Shown here in pieces: positions 62,433-64,000 of a stretch of 64,000 bases of DNA. The notes below the pieces were generated by a model. It worked only from the letters and a program-made list of their open reading frames with translations. It had not been told where the DNA came from and searched no databases. Positions within the stretch are counted from its first letter, which is position 1. Each line of letters opens with the position of its first letter. The position numbers were made by a program, and so were the translations under genes. Origin of the DNA: JAAXKN01 sp036261625 (GTDB lineage Bacteria; Bacteroidota; Ignavibacteria; Ignavibacteriales; SURF-24); the NCBI GenBank assembly GCA_036261625.1, contig DATAKL010000009.1:1-64000 (forward strand), given 5' to 3'.

Positions 62433-63878
62433 ATGAAAGACAATGAACGCTATGATGCCGTAGTAATAGGATCCGGGCCAAACGGTCTTGCTGCAGCCAT
62501 AACGCTTCTCAAGGCAGGAAAAAGAGTCCTTATAATTGAAGCCAAAGATTCCATCGGGGGCGGAATGAGAACCGGGGAGCTGACACTCCCCGGGTTTCGT
62601 CACGACATCTGTTCGGCTATTCATCCACTGGCCGTGGGATCGCCATTTTTCAGGAGCCTTCCTCTTATGGACTTTGGCCTTAAATGGATTTTCCCTCCGG
62701 CAGCCCTTGCGCATCCTATGGATAACGGTCAGACGGCGCTTCTGTTAAATTCCGTTACTGAAACGGCCGGAACTCTCCCCGGTGACACTGAAAATTACAT
62801 CCGCCTTATTAAACCTGTCCTTTCGAAGTGGAACCTCATACTTCCTGAAGTTCTGGCGCCTTTTCACATCCCGCGGCATCCTTTTGCGCTTCTCAGATTT
62901 GCGCTTCATGGCGTAATGTCTGCATCAAGGCTTGCTGAAAGGAAATTCAGTTCACAGCTTGCCAGGGGATTTTTTGCAGGCCTCTCGGCACACTCCATGC
63001 TTAGGCTTGAAGAGCCCGTTACCGCGGCTTTCGCGCTTGTCCTTGCCTTGCTCGGGCATTCCTTCGGATGGCCATTTCCTGAAGGGGGTTCCGGAAACCT
63101 TGCGCTGGCGCTTGAAGGATACATAAAATCGCTTGGCGGAGAGTTTCTTCTTAATACCCCGATAGAGAGCATGGCTGATATTCCACCCGGTAAGGTTCTA
63201 CTTTTTGACCTTACTCCCAGGCAGATCCTTCATATTGCGGGCAACAGCCTGCCCCGGGGCTATAGACGCCAGATTGAAGGCTACCGCTACGGACCGGGGG
63301 TCTTCAAGATGGACTTTGCCCTTAAAAGCCCCGTCCCGTTCAACTCCCCCCAGTGCGCTCTTGCAGCAACAGTGCACTTAGGCGGAACAATGGAGGAGAT
63401 AGCACTTTCCGAAAACGAGGTCTTTCAGGGCAGGCATCCCGAAAAACCTTTTGTCATGCTGGCCCAGCAGAGCTTATTCGATTCAACGCGTGCGCCCTTA
63501 GAAAAACATACACTCTGGGCATACTGTCATGTGCCGAACGGGTCTGAGATTGACATCTCCGAAAGGATCATTTCCCAGATAGAGCGTTTTGCACCGGGCT
63601 TCCGCCAAACGATACTTTCAGTCCACAAGATGACATGCCCGGATTTTCAGGACTATAACGGCAATTACATTGGAGGGGACATAAACGGCGGCATTCAGGA
63701 CTTAAGGCAGCTGTTTACCAGGCCATACTTCAGCCTTACTCCCTGCAGAACCCCCCTTAAGGGAGTTTATATCTGCTCTTCTTCCACACCGCCCGGGGGC
63801 GGAGTGCATGGAATGTGCGGCTTTTATGCCGCCAGGGCTGCATTGAAGGATATCTACGGAATAAAAATAAAGTTATAA
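62433..63878 (+). CDS. FAD-dependent desaturase/oxidoreductase of the phytoene desaturase type
   Basis: 481 residues. The N-terminal dinucleotide site is complete (AVVIGSGPNGLAAAITLLKAG and the acidic IIEAKDSIGGGMRT). The C-terminal block TPPGGGVHGMCGFYAARAAL is the FAD-ribose part typical of carotenoid desaturase-like proteins. It follows the NO reductase by 28 bases, so the genes may be co-transcribed. Substrates of this branch include carotenoids, retinoids and other lipids, and here the substrate is not clear. No crt genes are nearby. Confidence 0.85.
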   Translation: MKDNERYDAVVIGSGPNGLAAAITLLKAGKRVLIIEAKDSIGGGMRTGELTLPGFRHDICSAIHPLAVGSPFFRSLPLMDFGLKWIFPPAALAHPMDNGQTALLLNSVTETAGTLPGDTENYIRLIKPVLSKWNLILPEVLAPFHIPRHPFALLRFALHGVMSASRLAERKFSSQLARGFFAGLSAHSMLRLEEPVTAAFALVLALLGHSFGWPFPEGGSGNLALALEGYIKSLGGEFLLNTPIESMADIPPGKVLLFDLTPRQILHIAGNSLPRGYRRQIEGYRYGPGVFKMDFALKSPVPFNSPQCALAATVHLGGTMEEIALSENEVFQGRHPEKPFVMLAQQSLFDSTRAPLEKHTLWAYCHVPNGSEIDISERIISQIERFAPGFRQTILSVHKMTCPDFQDYNGNYIGGDINGGIQDLRQLFTRPYFSLTPCRTPLKGVYICSSSTPPGGGVHGMCGFYAARAALKDIYGIKIKL

Positions 63879-64000
63879 GTTTTGCCGTAGATTTCCATTC
63901 ATCATTTCCTTTAATTTGTTTATAAGCAAATTGAAAACTTCTTTACCCCGGGTTTTCTTCTGCCAAAATGTAAGCTTTTGTAATAATAAATCGCACTTTT
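63879..64000. other. AT-rich end of the window
   Basis: No start of a further gene is seen here. The sequence is AT-rich with an ACCCCGGG block near 63945 that may be a trace of a family A repeat. Confidence 0.4.

Overview
The window looks like a chromosome segment from the Ignavibacteria/Chlorobi-Bacteroidetes side of the tree. The main evidence is a 1098-residue secreted protein ending in a type IX secretion sorting domain (YPNPFNP, then SGTYIYEI and a basic tail). Supporting evidence is a TTTG-N20-TATCTTTG promoter ahead of proS, several TTG starts, many ECF sigma/anti-sigma pairs and many FN3 or beta-propeller exported proteins. The genus is not established. No rRNA, tRNA or CRISPR array was found.

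Layout. 0-2.3 kb: composite palindromic repeats, a small membrane protein and an arylamine N-acetyltransferase. 2.3-7.3 kb: a minus-strand MacB/Lol-type export operon (adaptor, two FtsX-type permeases, ATPase) followed by a beta-barrel protein. 7.5-9.0 kb: a secreted glycosidase-like protein. 9.05-9.7 kb: three copies of a roughly 92-98 bp inverted-repeat element. 9.8-14.6 kb: housekeeping genes (U32 protein, proS, rsmI-like, nfu). 14.7-18.6 kb: a 54-residue minus-strand gene, an aldo/keto reductase, and a PPK2-Sco-PCu(A)C cluster that links polyphosphate with copper delivery. 19.1-27.4 kb: acyltransferase-like membrane protein, nitroreductase, 5'-nucleotidase, a SnoaL-like secreted protein, a radical SAM/GME-fold pair, a lipoprotein and a membrane phosphoesterase. 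27.5-34.3 kb: another composite repeat, ADP-forming acyl-CoA synthetase, valS and a double-PspC protein.

34.4-53.2 kb is the accessory part, visibly more AT-rich. It holds an MntA/HepT toxin-antitoxin pair, a membrane-anchored MutS-like ATPase, an AbrB/pRiA4b fusion, two ECF sigma/anti-sigma operons (one with a TonB-like protein), a GIY-YIG protein, a decayed integrase-type transposase, an intact IS256-family element, about 0.9 kb without genes, a beta-propeller lipoprotein next to the type IX cargo protein, a RelE/ParE-type module, and a second copy of the MntA gene that has lost its toxin partner.

53.3-64 kb returns to core genes: signal peptidase I, a third sigma/anti-sigma pair, a TlpA-type thioredoxin, a double PRC-barrel protein, a Cu,Zn superoxide dismutase with no cysteine at all, a quinol-type nitric oxide reductase and a carotenoid-desaturase-like flavoprotein. 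The last group suggests defence against oxidative and nitrosative stress.

The most unusual feature is the set of intergenic palindromic elements. At 18.66-18.91 and 27.57-27.90 kb the outer 15-base stems differ in sequence between loci, yet each pairs exactly with its own partner more than 220 bases away.
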